This document shows, piece by piece, positions 12,542 to 27,288 of a DNA stretch of 64,000 nt. Made by a program: the position numbers and the translations under genes. The notes under the pieces were generated by a model. It had not been told where the DNA came from and made no database searches. It saw nothing but the letters and a program-made list of their open reading frames with translations. The DNA comes from Branchiostoma floridae. Its lineage: Eukaryota > Chordata > Leptocardii > Amphioxiformes > Branchiostomatidae. The first letter of the stretch is position 1, and every line of letters starts with the position of its first letter. The stretch is taken from NCBI RefSeq assembly GCF_000003815.2, contig NC_049983.1, positions 27,481,274-27,545,273 on the forward strand, given 5' to 3'.

Positions 12542-12618
12542 TATGATTAGCTGAAACCTGACCTGAAGCAGCCATGAAAATAGACAGAACCAAGCTGAAG
12601 AAAACAGTCTCAGAAGTG
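12542..12618 (+). CDS. HUWE1: HUWE1 exon 1 of the coding region (start codon)
   Basis: The exon follows an acceptor ending TTTCCAG. The ATG is at 12574 and codes for [15 protein letters not shown] up to the donor at 12619 (GTGAGT); the vertebrate protein starts [11 protein letters not shown], so the start choice is firm. The 32 bases before the ATG are 5' UTR and contain an in-frame stop (TGA). The exon ends in phase 0. A CAAT-repeat microsatellite (about 12634-12662) lies just inside the following intron. Confidence 0.93.
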
Positions 12619-15600
12619 GTGAGTACTGTTTATCAATCAATCAATCAATCAATCAATCAATGAACAACTAGTCCATCCATCTGTCCATCTATCTATCTAG
12701 CAATCAATCAGTTTAACATTCATTTGTTGGTCCAGTAGAAGGGCAAGAATCTACATAATCAATCTTCTATGTCACAACCAACCCCAGATTGCTTAGCTTG
12801 TGAGTTACAGGGGAAAACAACTCAGTTTTAAGATTAGCTCACTGATGTCATAATGATGTCACATTTTATCTGACCCTTACCTCCCTCATGACCTCAATGA
12901 AAAGTGGCCTGCAGGCCGATTTGAGCTTCTCAAGAATAAATAAAGGTTCAAACAAACAAACAAACAAACAAAATAGAGACTCAGAATGTTGATTTGTTTC
13001 TGTCACAGTTTTTTTATAGCCATGTTTAGAGTTAGCTCAAACTTTTGCCATTGCAGCTTCATGTATGAAAGTCATGATTGAAGAGACTGTATGGGGCAAT
13101 CACAGCTCTGAAGTGTATCTCATTTGTTTGTATGGTAACTAACGATGCAGGGATAAACAAGTCCACTAGCCCTATTGTCCAGGGCAAGTGAAAGTGATGT
13201 TCGGGCAAGTGCATGTCCTACCCCACTTGTCCGATCGGGCAAGTAAGATTTTTCCATTGATTTTAGTGCAATTTTGATATACTTGTTACTTTTTACAGTC
13301 ATGACATCAAGCAATTGTCTACAGAGAATTCCATTGCTGGAAGTAAAAATGCATATACTAGTAACAGTGACATTTGAATTTTGGGCAAGTGAAAAATTGG
13401 TTCGGGCAAGTACATTTTTTATGTGCTTGCCCGATAGGACAAGTGGATTTTAGAAAACTTGTTCAACCCTGCGATGAATCCGATAGTATCGGAATAACCC
13501 TCCCCTTGCTCTGATGTGTTCCCAGCCTGCTGACTGTAAGGCGCTGATCGAGCACCTGAAGACTGTACCATTGGAGGAGCTGCCGGGGGTGCTGGACAGC
13601 ATCAAGACTTGGAACTATGGCAAGGTGAGAACCGGGAACGTTGGTTATTAGTATGAGAATGAGATTGCTATATCTGTAAAACATCGCAGCCTAAAGGTTG
13701 AATATTACTTATGATAGCTGGCTTGTGGTTAACTTGGTGAGATTCCACGGACCTCACGGCTAGATCGGACCTCTAGACGTTTGATCATTTATGGCATATA
13801 TGTTTACCTGTAACCATGAGAATCTGATCCCTCTGATAATTGAACATGTTGGTTTCGAGACAGTTGCTATGTGGTCCCTTTCTGACTTTCCAAGGTGACT
13901 TGACTATGGCCTCATTGTGTGTGGAGGTTTGATTTTGGTGTGTGAATAAATGTTAGGAACATGCAGGTCAGGATCATTTAATTTGGGGCTACCTTGTGTG
14001 TGACCTTGTTTGGAGTCGAACCCAATAACCCAGGATCTAGAGTTAGCTTTTATTAGTTTTAGACCAGAGTAGACACTTGTGTTATTGTATTTTACACTGT
14101 TTGAATCTATGTTACCTGCAATTAGCCCACGGGCAAGAATTTGCAATAAACTTGATAAAGTTATAAAAGGTTCCCCTGCGTTAGAGATAGTTGCCCACAA
14201 ACTCACTGGGAAAGATCTAGATCGTTGTGGCCCAGTACAGAGAGTCACACATGCTAGTTTGTGGTCTGGATAACTCTGAATGGGTTATAGAATTTTTTGT
14301 GTGCTTTTTTGCACTTGTTGGCTTTGCGCCTAATGAAACAGATTATGACAGTAGGATGTTTTCATTGCTGATTCTGTTGTTCTGTTTCCCCAGTGTGAGT
14401 TAGTCCACTGGATCGATGTGCTGGACCGATTTGACACCGTTCTGGAGGAGGCGTGCCTGACACCCCCCGGTGCAGAATGGACCCTTCCGATCGACAGGCC
14501 AGACATGGCGCAGTTGAAGGAGCGGCTGTTAAAAGTGCTGCAGTTCACAGCTCTGCTGATAGAGCACAGCTTCTCCAGGCACCTCTACAACTCCATGGAG
14601 GCACGTGGCTTTGTTTGTTTGTTTGTTTGTTTGTTTGTTGACAGTGTAAGGAGCGGCTGCTAGAAGTGCTGCAGTTCACGTCTGTGCACGGGTTCGCATA
14701 AGGTTCGTTTGTATCACATAAGATTTGAATGTATTCGCATAGTGATTTGTGCATATCACATAAGATTCCTACAAATTTCATAAGGTCGTGCAAATGCTTA
14801 GGCACCCCTGGACTTGTACTTTTCTTGGAGTTTTCTCACAGAAATGTGCTCCTTGAACCTCTCTTTTGACATGTGAGGCAACTGCTGAGCCTTCTTCAAA
14901 AATGATAACCCACTATTTCCCCCTCCCCCCAGCATGTGATGCGGCTACTGTCGTCCTCAGACATGGGGCTGCTGCTGAGTTTGTTTGTTTGTGATGAGTG
15001 TTGTTGTTTATCCCCCCAGCATGTGACGCGGCTGTTATCCTCCTCCGACATGGGGCTGGTGCTGCCTGTTCTGAACCTCCTGTACGTGTTCAGTAAGAGG
15101 TCCAACTTCATCACTCGTCTGGCCGCTGAGAAGAGACAAACTCTCCTGGGCAGGCTGCAACACCTGGCAGAGGTACGCTTTTTCTTTAATATTTTTGTGG
15201 GTTGTGGTTTGTTTGTTGGTTGGTTAGACCTAGGAAAAAAATGTTGTGTTTCCTGTTTCACTCCTGAAAAAAATTAGGGTTGGTAGGTAGGGATTATCTT
15301 TTTTTCTTGTAATATCTTTTAGGCCAAAGCTTATCTGACATTACAGTTGAACAAAGTAAACTGAAATGCACGAGGACACTTGTCTTTTAATGTCTTGACT
15401 TGAATTTCGCTATGTGACTCTACTGCCTACCCAAAAGAAGTCTAGGATTGTCAGGTTTTTCTAGGTTAGGTAGGGAAACAGGAAATAAAACATTTTTCTT
15501 TTAGGCATTGGGTTGTGATAGCATTCAAGGCCCCAGCAACTGCAGCTACATTCTCCATTCTTCATTTCTGTAGACTTCCAAAGCTTTATAAAGCCTTGGG

Positions 15601-18600
15601 TGTGATTGATGCTCTGCTCATGACCTTATTTTACTGATGACATGTTATCATTCTACAGAGCTGGGGAGGAAAGGAAAACGGGTTTGGGCTGGCAGAGTGC
15701 TGCCAAGATCTCCCCTTCACGGTTAGTATGTGTGTGGTTGTGCACATCAGTTACTACACTTCCTTGGGATGTACTGTGTTTGAAGAAATCGTACCCCATC
15801 TTGCATATTTTGGTAGATTTCTAGTAAAATGTGATTTGTATTTCTAGCTAAGTGAGAATAAAAGATTCTATTCTTTTTGTGTGATAACTGTAAATACTGA
15901 GAATCACTTTGTTTTTTCCAGAGTTACCCCGCCAGTGCAACGACCTTGCACTTCGAGTTCTACACAGAAGTTTCAGATGAGAAAACCACATCTGGGAAAA
16001 AGGTGGGACTTGTGGCAGTGTTTTATTTTATGTTGCAATTTGTCCTCTCCAAGGTTCGTTGCATCTGCGAAAGGTGTCTCTGTGTTAGTGGTGACATCGT
16101 TGGCAGATGTTGAAAGATGTGGTAAAGCGTTGCATGCAATTAGCCAGGTATAATTAGGTCATAAATCAGTATGACTTGAGAAATAATGAGCACTTAAAAT
16201 GTGAAGTTGTGTCACCAAGGAGCAGCTGTTGTTAGTGTGAGTGTGAAGAATCTGATACTTGTACAGTACTGTATAGGTGCTGACATGTGTGCTGGTGTTT
16301 AGAGGGTGGTGACAGGCCAGCTGTGCTGAAGTTGTAAATGAACAGAATTGTGATAATTACCATGTCAAGAAAAGGCGTTGGGGGAAAGTATTGTCACCAT
16401 GGAGCAGGTGATGCCTTATTTGTGTGAAAAGTTTTCTTGCTTGTACAGAAATGTTTAAGTTTTTCCAGCTGTATGTAAAGTAGCAGTGGGTAGTGCTTCT
16501 GCTGGTATCATCATTGTATATCAGGTAATGGACTAATAAAGTATCCAAGTATCTCTTAAGTACATGTAATAATGTGGTTCATCCAAAGGAGACCGACCTG
16601 GTTTGGAAAACAATTTGCAAAGTCCTTTGACATCTGTGTTGTTATGGCAAATGTCTAGTAATAGAAGTAGACTAGTTCATACATAATGAGTTAGCTTCTT
16701 GTCTTTGTGAACTCAAAGTCCTGCCATTCAAAACCCATTCATCCGTTTTTTTTTTCTTCAGATTATTTCTAACTCCTAGTATGAAATGTTTGACTCCTAG
16801 CAGATTTTTTTCACACTGCAGATTACAAATATGTATATCCTGTTAATGAAACCATGCGTCCTTTCTCAGAATGCTTTCTATAGTTACTGAAACCTGAAGT
16901 TTCCCCCTTCCCCAATCTCCAGCCTGTGAATACAGTCCAGTGTATCCACATCGAGAATGTCGACAAAGTTGCCCAGAGCCCAGCTGAGATCATGGAAAAT
17001 CTCCTGAAGGTGTATAATGTACCCAAGGACAAACAGGTGAGACTTCAAGGTCATTTCATTTTTGCCTTGCAACGTACAAAATAACTGAAGAATATTTGAG
17101 TGTGAAAATACTGATTACAGTGATAAATGGTTTTGAAAAAATTTAGTGGACTTTGGTGAAATCGTTGACACTAAAGTGAGTTTTTGTTGTTTCAGATGCT
17201 GCTGTTCACCCATATTAGATTAGCCTACTGTTTCTCAGACTACCGCCTCAGACTACAATGTGTACAGGCCAGGTTACAGGCCCTGTCCGTTCTAGGTAAG
17301 TACAGGTCAGGTTACAGGTCAGGTCAGTTCTAGTTAGGTACAGGCCATGTTACAGGCCCTGTCAGTTCTAGGTAAGTACAGGCCAGGTTACAGGCCAGGT
17401 TACAGGCCCTGTCAGTTCTAGGTAGGTACAGGCCAGGTTACAGGCCCTGTCAGTTCTAGGTAAGTACAGGCCAGGTTACAGGCCAGGTTACAGGCCCTGT
17501 CAGTTCTAGGTAAGTACAGGCCAGGTTACAGGCCCTGTCAGTTCTAGGTAAGTACAGGCCAGGTTACAGGCACTGTCAGTTTTAGGTAAGTACAGGCCAG
17601 GTTACAGGCCCAGGTAGGCAAGGGAACCTTTTACAGGCTTTAGAAAATAGACTGTAAATTTGCCTGTGTATGTATTATGTTTGTATTCTTGTGTACTCAG
17701 TCACCCTACAAGACAATGCCAACACCCCACTGTACTGTGTATGTGAGTGTGTTCATGTGTATGCTGCTTTTCTGAGCTATTATTTTTGGTACGTTCCCCA
17801 GTGTACTCCGCCGCCCTACAAGACAATGCCAACACCCTACTGTACAACGGGCTCATAGAAGAGTTGGTTGATGTACTCCAGTTGAATGATACCCGACTTA
17901 CGGTAAAAAAGGCTTTTTCAGCATCTTTTTATGATAAATTAGGACTTATGTTTTATTTTATTATGATGATATTTAGATGAAGTAGTATTGAGAGAAAATT
18001 CTGAATATGATGAATGAAAACAGGAAAAATGCTGCTCTTTTTCCAGCTCAGAATTGTGACATTTCCATAAATTCATTATTACAGTAGAAGCCGCTTCATT
18101 GCACGGCCTATTTGCCAGTGAATTTCGTGCAGTTGTCTGGCTGGTGCAATAATTTGGGATTTGGGGATTCAGTGCAGTTAACAGACGTGTGCGTTAATCC
18201 GTTGTGCAATTAACTGGCTTCTACTGTACCTTTTTAAAATGTTGAGAAATATTCTACATTTGTCACTGAATGTCAAACCTGGTCAAATATCAAAGTTTTC
18301 TCTGTTTTCTGCAGGAAATCAAAGCAGCGTCGTTGAGAACGTTAACAGCGATCATCCATCTGGAGAGGAACCCCAAGTGAGTTTCCCCGCCGTCTCGCTC
18401 GCTGCTTTAACTTTGCTTGTTTTTAATTTTACCATCTTTATTCATGCTGTTTTTAATCCACACTCACATGTGCCCATCCTAGTAAACACTGGCTGGGACT
18501 GGACCAGGTCTGTCTCCAGCTTAATTTTTTTCCTGCCCCACTCCTAGTTTGGGAGCCCATGTTGTTGATTTTCCTGATTATTATGTCATTTTAAACTTAT

Positions 18601-21600
18601 GAAAGTGCACTTTCAACAGTTTCACGTCATTATTGGGATGGAAGGGGTAAAATTATTTTCCGTCCCAACAAGCAAATATCCGTCCTGGGGCAGAAGGATG
18701 GGCCCTGGAGACATCCCTGGTCCTAACATTACCATCTCGTCCACATCCCAGGGGTAGCCCAGACTTCAGCAGCTTCTACAAACTTTCCAGTAGTTGAAGA
18801 TTTAACAAACTTCACTTCTTGGAAAGAATACTTTTTACGAGGTTTTCAGGCATTGGTTCATCCAATGTATTATTCTTGGTATTAAACTTTTTCTTTACAA
18901 CTCTAATGAACTTTAAAAGTTTGAACTCAATTTTCCTAAAAGTCAAACCAAAAGTGACCACTTTTAGACCGCCCATCCCAGTTGTGGGGGTCTAAAAGGG
19001 GTTCTGGGTACCCCCTGCTGCCATTTTCCTCCCCTCTGCCCGCCTTATGGGTGGAGTTTGCCTTGCGTTTCTCATGTGTTCTGAACTAACGTTGAACCAG
19101 GGTTGTTCCAGACTCGGCGTGCCAGCCTGCAGCCTGAGTGGCTCACTGTGTGCTGTGTTACAGGACTGGTGTTCCTAACTTTCTGTACTGTTAACTACGG
19201 ATCAGTTCTCACTATGTTCTCACTGCTGTGGTGTAAGATGAGCAGTAGAAAACAAACTTCACTAGGTCTACATGTTGGCGATGTTATGTCATAGAAAGTG
19301 ATGAAAATGTAGGAAAATAGTATTTGCCGACAGCTGTTTCCATGGGTTTAAGTCTTGAGATGTGCAATAGATGATTTCCTCTAGGACAGTCTTGCTTTTG
19401 CAGCTTTGAAAGTCATTTACAAAAAATTGAAGAGCACACGACTTAGTATAAACATTTTGTTGGATTTTACTGAGAATGGAAAGCAAACCTGAAAGTTTAA
19501 ACGTTACGAGTTTTCAGATAGTGCTAACTTGGGTATGACAATTTATTTGCCTTTTTAGGGTCATAGGTCTCACTCAGACACTTACATTGTAACTGCACCA
19601 GCCAAAACTCAATACTGCAACAAAATGTTTCTCCTTGCTTAGCTGAAGAACATGAAAACTTATGCCACTGTTTTGCTGCATGTGGGGAGTGTAAATATTT
19701 AGAAATGTTGCTCTACACCACAAGTTTTTGTCCTTGTTTCAATGAAGAACAAGAAAGCTAATACGACCTAGTTCATTGCGCAGTTTGCCAGTTTGCATGT
19801 TGCTGTTACAGGACCGTGTGAATATTTAGTAATGTTGCTCTACACCACAAGATTTTGTCTATGGAGAACAGGAAAACTACAGTGTAATACAACCTAATTC
19901 ATTAGACAAATTTGTTGCCAGTTTGCATGTTGCTGTTACAGGACCGTGTGAATATTTAGTAATGTTGCTCTACACCACAAGATTTTGTCTATGAAGAACA
20001 GGAAAACTACAGTGTAATACGACCTAATTCATCAGACAGATTTGTTGCCAGTTTGCATGTTGCTGTTACAGGACAGTGTAAATATTTAGTAACGTAGTTA
20101 TCTCTACCATGATCCCGCTAGGCTGGGCAACATTATCGACGCCACGGGCGCGGCCTCGTACCACGGCTTCCTGCCTGTCCTGGTCAGGAGCTGCATCCAC
20201 GCCATGACAGGTAACACAGTTTTCATGGTTTCAACTGATAATTTTTGCCGGCTTAGAGGCGAGAGAAGCCGTTCGTTCAATGGTTTGGTTCGTATGGATG
20301 CATGGATTGGTCAATTTAAGCAAACTCTTCTTATAGCCCTTCTATACACACGATTACGCAATGGAGTTAGCGTGGCCGAGTGGTCTACGCGCTGGGTGGA
20401 TATAGCGATTTGCTTTTGCAGCCGTGGATCGTGGGTTCGAACCCCACTTGTAACAATTTTTTTCTTTGTTAGACAAATCTCATGTAATGTGTTTTTAAGA
20501 CAGATCAATTCAGTAATTCGATGTTTAAAAACTCTTTTTTCATGTGATTTTGTTTAACATCCAGGCCTTTTCCAAAATACGCACTGGCCAGCTTTTTTCA
20601 GAAGCTTTCTTGTTCCTTCAACTATGTAGGGTGTGCTTTCCCAGTTGTAGCCATAAGACATGCTTTTGTTTCCTTGACCCTTTTTTTTGTCAATCTTTGA
20701 TTTTTGGAAGTGTTATGTTAAGTTAACTTTAGTATGCCAAAAAGCAGTTACTCGAGCAATGGGATATAATTTTGGAAACGGTAAGATGTTCCAGACAACC
20801 ATCTGGTGTCTTTTGCCAGTCACACTGGAGAGATGTTGTTTGAGAGATTTATGTTGTTTAATCTTTGAAATCCTAGGTCAGACGAAGTGGCAACAGATCT
20901 TGTTTCTGTCTGTGGTTCTAAGTCATGTTTCATTTGCTGTAGGAAGTTGTAAGCTTCGATATGTTTTCATATTTCGAGTACAGTAGATTCCAGAGGGTGA
21001 TATATGTCAGCATTTTGATTGATAAATGTGGTCAGATGCATGTTGGTCAGATTTTCGTATTTTTATGTTTGAACACTGCGTTCCTATTTTTCAACCGAGG
21101 TGAGTAGGTAATAAGAGTTGTCTCCTGTTAAACTTGTGCAGTTGAGCTTATAGTTATACATACAGACATGTAATAAGATGGACTTACCTGTGCTCTCCGC
21201 AGACCCCAACGAGAGCCCGTTCCCCCAGCCCTTATAGTTATACATACAGACATGTACTGAGATGTGTTTAGCCCTTATAGTTATACATACAGACATGTAC
21301 TGAGATGTGTTTCCTGTTCTCTCCCCAGACCCGAACGAGAGCCCGTTCCCCCAGCCGTTATAGTTATACATACAGACATGTACTGAGATGTGTTTAGCCC
21401 TTATAGTTATACATACAGACATGTACTGAGATGTGTTTAGCCCTTATAGTCATAGTTATACATACAGACATGTACTGAGATGTGTTTAGCCCTTATAGTC
21501 ATAGTTATACATACAGACATGTACTGAGATGTGTTTAGTCCTTATAGTTATACATACAGACATGTACTGAGATGTGTTTAGTCCTTATAGTTATACATAC

Positions 21601-24600
21601 AGACATGTACTGAGATGTGTTTCCTGTGCCCCCCCAGACCCGAACGAGAGCCCGTTCCCCCAGCCCTTCGCCACGGCCCTGTTCTCCTTCCTGTATCACC
21701 TGGCCAGCTATGAAGCAGGTAGGGACCACTTCTGCACAGGTACAGTCCCACACTTTCACTTTCACAAGCTTAACATGTCTGCCTTTGGTTTCTTTGTTGT
21801 GTGGTATTTAGTAAAATCAACTCTGTGTGCCGTGATGATGTTTTGTAGGTATTAGAGTGGTTATGGTATTTGTTATGTCAGAAGAGTGTGTTCCTAGAAT
21901 GTTATCTGAGTTGTACTACTTGTGCTGGGCTTGAAAGAGATATTTTTCTTCAATATGCAATTCATCATGCAACATTCTTCTAAGTTGAAAATTGTTGTAT
22001 ATCTTTTTCATTCATGATGCTACATTCTTTTCCGTTGAAAGGTTGTTGTGTATCTTTTTCTTCAGCAAGCTCCAACGTTTTTGTGTGTGTAGTATTTCTA
22101 GCCCTGATGTTGTATCAGTTTAAAAGTACTAGTGTGTCTGAAAACCCCTGACTCTTGTATGCCCCCCTCCCCCTGCTGACGGTTGTGTGCCCCCCTCCCC
22201 CCCACTGACTCTTGTGTGCCCCCCTCCCCCCAATGACTCTTGTATGCCCCCCTCCCCCTGCTGATGGTTGTGTGCCCCCCTCCCCCCCAGGAGGAGAAGC
22301 GCTGGTGTCCTGTGGTATGATGGAGTCACTGCTCAAGGTCATCAACTGGCTGGGAGACGACCAGGACAACATCATCGTATGTACCAAACCTCGTCCTTTG
22401 TTACAGTTGTGTTAAATACAACACTTTAGAAGTACAATCAGGGCCTTTTGTTGTAACATGACTCTTGCGCTTAGACAACAATGTAAGAAGTCCCATCCTC
22501 TGTAAAGTCTTTTAGGTTCAACCGCTTCAGTGTATGTGTTTGTTAGTTTGTGTGACGGCTCCTTTTGCGCTAGTTTTGAGATGCCAGTTTCAGGGAAAGT
22601 TCTTGTGCACTTTTTTGCCGATTTTGGACACTTCTTCACTTAGATATGCGTTTCGTGTGAGGAATTTCATGAGATTGTTGTTATTTTTTAGTTTGTGACG
22701 AGAGCAGTGCGTTATTGACCTGATGTTGTTGTTGTTGATATTTAGTTTGTGATGAGAGAGGTTCCTGTTGTTGACCTGTTATTGTTGTTGTTGTTGTTTA
22801 GTTTGTGACGAGAGCGGTTCCTGTTGTTGACCTGTTGTTATTATTGTTTAGTTTGTGACGAGAGCGGTGCGAGTTGTTGACCTGATCACCAACCTGGACA
22901 TGACGTCGTTCCAGACCCACAGCGGGCTCAGCTGCTTCATCAACAGACTAGAGGTGAGACTCCACAAGGGTAGCATGTCTTAAGATGGGTAGACTTGTCA
23001 CAAAGTGTTAAGCATGTTGAAGGTCACTGTAAAAAAGTTATAGAGCATAGAAAGAAATGCCTTATGAAGGCCTGTGAATAAGCTGGAACATTATGTTGCC
23101 ACTTTTTTTAGACACTGTTCTTGTTGACTCTGTGTTCAACATGAGTTGAGATCTGTAGAAAAGAGTGCCCATTTGTGAATATCTGTTGTCAGACCTGCAA
23201 CACCATGTCGCCAGTGTTTTTTAAAACCACACTCTTGTTTACAGCATGAAGTAGAGATCTGCAGAAAAGAGTGCCCGTTTGTGAATATCTGTTGTCAGAA
23301 CTGCATCACCACGTCGCCACAGTGTTTTTTAAACACCACTCTTGTTAATTCCCTGTTTACAGCATGAAGTAGAGATCTGTAGAAAAGAGTGCCCGTTCGT
23401 CATCACTCCCATCATCAGTGCAGAGGATGGGGAGGAGGAGGAGGAACGTCCGGAGGAGGAGAACAGGGAGGGGGAGGTCGCCACGGAAACCAGGAACCAA
23501 TCAGAGGAGGGGGCAGTTGCCATGGAAACGGAAACGGCAGCCAGCACGTCAAGTGGTGCGTTGTGTAGGGCTGTAGGAGTGTAGTTAGCAAGTCCAATGA
23601 TACCTACAGAAGATAACCCATGCTTAAAGCAGTCTTAAAACTGTTTTCATTTTTGTTAACTGTCATCATCATCATCATCATCAGCGTCAGCTCGTGACCG
23701 AGCATAACTGTATATGTCTTAAAACTGTTGTTTGTAGTTTAGGAGACCTCCATAACTAAATGAGGTGATTGGCAGGTACATAAATTACTAGACCTTTTGT
23801 AATTAGTGTTGCTTCTGCAGGTAGTACATCAATAGTGTGATTCTATGTAGGTTTTTGTTCCATGTTGTCATCACTACTGATTTGTGTACATTGAGCAGAT
23901 GCGTGTACATTGGGCTTTGTTGTGACAACTGGACGTTGCTTTGTTTATCTCTCAGGTTCGTCGGACGTTCCCATGGAGATGGATGGCCCGTCACCCGCCA
24001 GCACCAGCTCCATGTCCGAGGACACCCGGACGGAAACCAGCGCCAAAAAGCCAGGTAAGAGACCAGCTGGTTTCTATTCCACGTTCGGAAAATACGGAAA
24101 ATATTTTTTTCACAGAAATTTTATCTCAGGGGAGTTTGAAAATTAGGGCGTTCACCTGACAAAAGGTTACAGTCCTTAAGGCGAGACGTTAAGCCGTGGT
24201 CCACTGTTCATTGTGCTTGTCGAAAAGAGCTAGCGGAATTTCCCTGGTACAATGAACCTGTAAATATTGTGCATGGCGTCTGTCTTCTCTGTCATGACCA
24301 GTGGAAGATTAGCTATTCAGTGAGCTGAACTGGTTCGGTTTGATCACTCTAACTTGACATGAACGTCACATGATGTTGTGTTGTGTTTCCCAGACTGTCA
24401 GAAGCAGTGTTTCCCCCAGAGAGCAGCGCTGATGAAATCCATGCTCAACTTCTTAAAGAAAGCCATTCCCGACCCCGCCTTCTCAGATAGTATAAGACAT
24501 GGTGAGTACTGCTGAAGACAAACTTCGTTTTCCGTAACCCTGTTCTTGAGTTGGTCAAAGTCATTAATACTCTCATCAGTACTTTGGTGGGGATTTGATT

Positions 24601-27249
24601 GTAAAAACATGTCATCTTGTATGTTAACTATAACAACACTGGAAACGACATGTCCACAAACTTAAGCTCAACTGACAACACAAAAAACAAACAATCTTTA
24701 TTAAAATACCATATCGCAGACTTTAAGTCAAGTCTGAATTGTGATGGTAATTTACATGACTCCTCCAGGGAGATTTGCACAAAAAGTTACGTACTGTAAT
24801 TTAAGAAGATACATGGTTTAAAATCGTAATTGCTGACAAACAATATTTACAAAATATCAAGGACCTTTAGTCTTATATCACGAGGGCCAAGACAGGTGTT
24901 CAGCTGTTATGTACAGACTAGACATTCACAATAGACAAGCTTTATCTATAGCCAAATGGAGTAAAGCTTGACAAAGTCATCTAGTAAAACCGTGAAGCTC
25001 TGAAGAGTAATGTTTCCCCAGTATGAAATGTTGTGTTTAACCGAGTGTTTCTCCACCCCCAGTAATGGACGGCTCCCTGCCTGTGTCCCTGAAACACATC
25101 ATCAGCAATGCTGAGTACTACGGACCCTCCCTATTCCTATTAGGTAAGGCTCACTGGGTCTACTGATTTTAGTGATTTCTGTTGATAAACATCATTTATT
25201 TATTAACATCTATTTAATAGATTTGGAAAAAATGACCATATTTGAAGTATGTGACCATATTTGGAAAATATGACCATATTTGGAACATATGACTATATTT
25301 GGATAATATGACCATATTTGGAAAATGTGACCATATTTGGAAAATGTGACCATACCGTGTTTGTACACCATGACCCAATGCCATCAGCTCTCAGTGCTTC
25401 TTTAAGTTTGATGAAAGTAATTTTTCTGTGCCTTTCTCCTCCCAGCGACTGATGTAGTGACAGTGTACGTGTTCCAAGAACCCTCGCTCCTGTCTTCCTT
25501 ACAAGACAACGGCCTTACAGATGTGGTGCTGCATGCCCTCCTCATTAAAGATGTGAGTCTGGCTTTAGTACCAATTGCTGAACAATACTAGACGATAAGG
25601 GGCTAGAAATGTCAGTCTGTTTAGGGCTAAGCAATACTCTGCATGGATTCATTATTTTATAAAATAGCCATGGAATATCTAAGCCTTGCATTTCAAAGTA
25701 AACAATATTCATTCGCTCATTTATTCATTCATTCCTTCATTTCTCCCCTCCCCTCAGGTGCCAGCCACCAGAGAGGTTCTGAGTGCCCTGCCTAACGTGT
25801 TCAGCGCCCTCTGTCTGAACCAGCGGGGACTGCAGGCCTTCGTGCGCTGTCGTCCGTTTGACAAACTGTTCAAAGTGCTGCTGTCTGAGGCATACCTGCC
25901 TGCCATGAGGAGACGGAGAAGCTCCGATACGTTAGGTAGGGATTTCAGTGTGGATCTCTATTGTACACCCTTCAGCATAGCGGATCAGCTTTTTGCACGC
26001 ATGCAGGTTACAGCAAAGCACCTTTCTAACCTAACATTTCTAAGCTTTGTTTGGTGCCATCTAGTAACAATGCCCCGACTTTACTTGTCTTCTGTCCTTT
26101 TAAAGTAGATGCAAGTACAGTCAGGGCATTGTTACTAGTTACTAGTCCAGAAGACTTGTTAGACATCACAATGCTGGGTTCCTGACTTGGACATATGTGA
26201 TTGTTGCTGTTTCTTTCTGGAATTACGATCGAGAATGTGGTGGAAAGTTGAAGGTTGATAACAATATTTCCCTTCAGGTGACACGGCGTCTAACCTGGGT
26301 AATGCCATGGACGAGCTGATGAGACACCAGCCTACACTGAGGACGGACGCNNNNNNNNNNNNNNNNNNNNNNNNNNNNNNNNNNNNNNNNNNNNNNNNNN
26401 NNNNNNNNNNNNNNNNNNNNNNNNNNNNNNNNNNNNNNNNNNNNNNNNNNAGCTGTTGTCATCATGCTTGTGACGTTACATAGCTGCCTATTTGGCTGAA
26501 GATTTGAGTAACGTTTTTGATCATCTCTCTGAACCAACCAGAAAGAGTTGATTTACCAGAAAGAAATTGGGCTTCCAGAATTTTTTGTTGTCCATCCTTC
26601 AAACAAAAAGACATTCCACATTCCCCCCACAGCTGCTGGAACAAGTGTGTGCAATGGGCCAAGATGCCAAATTCATCTGTACGAAACCAGACACCAAGGC
26701 CACGCCTAACAACCAGTCGCCACGGCAACCGGTGCTGGAGGAGACCTACAGCGAGGACGAGGAGGAGGAAGATGACGTGTCAAGTACCACCAGCCAAACC
26801 AGCGCCTCCAAGGGACAGGCGCCGGAACTGCAGGAGACCAAGTGAGACATCACTAATGACTCTGTGCTGTTAATGAGATTTGGATGATTTTGAAACTGGA
26901 GTAGGTGTTTACAAGAGTTCTACAGCTATGTACTTAACTATGTACTGTTATATATAGGAAAGATGATATCAATGCATTGGAGTTTCGTCATTGTCATATT
27001 TTTTTTGTCCCCAGAGTCCCTGGGACCGAAGAGGCCAGAACCCCCATTCCACTGCTGGACTATGTGCTAAATGTGGTAAGTTTGTGCTAGGAAAGTTTAC
27101 TATGCCCGAGTGTGTGTGTGGGAAGCCAATGTGTGCCTGAGGTTGTGTGTGTGCATGTGTGCAGTATGTGTTTAGAGAGTCACTGTCTTGTCTACTACTC
27201 CTGTGGCTGCTTGGTGTGTGTGTATGTGTGTGCGTGCGTGCGCATATGC

Positions 27250-27288
<39 letters not shown>

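Noticed and set aside
12634-12700. CAAT/ATCT runs as a regulatory element after exon 1
   Set aside because: Plain microsatellite; no motif beyond the repeat.
14896-15261. 121-codon - strand frame
   Set aside because: Antisense of exon 4 and its decoy copy; repeats of SPMSEDDSS mirror the duplicated exon start.
18620-18725. A further hAT-like end (CCGTCCTGGGG, ACATCCCTGG)
   Set aside because: Only one end-like word and no target duplication could be paired.
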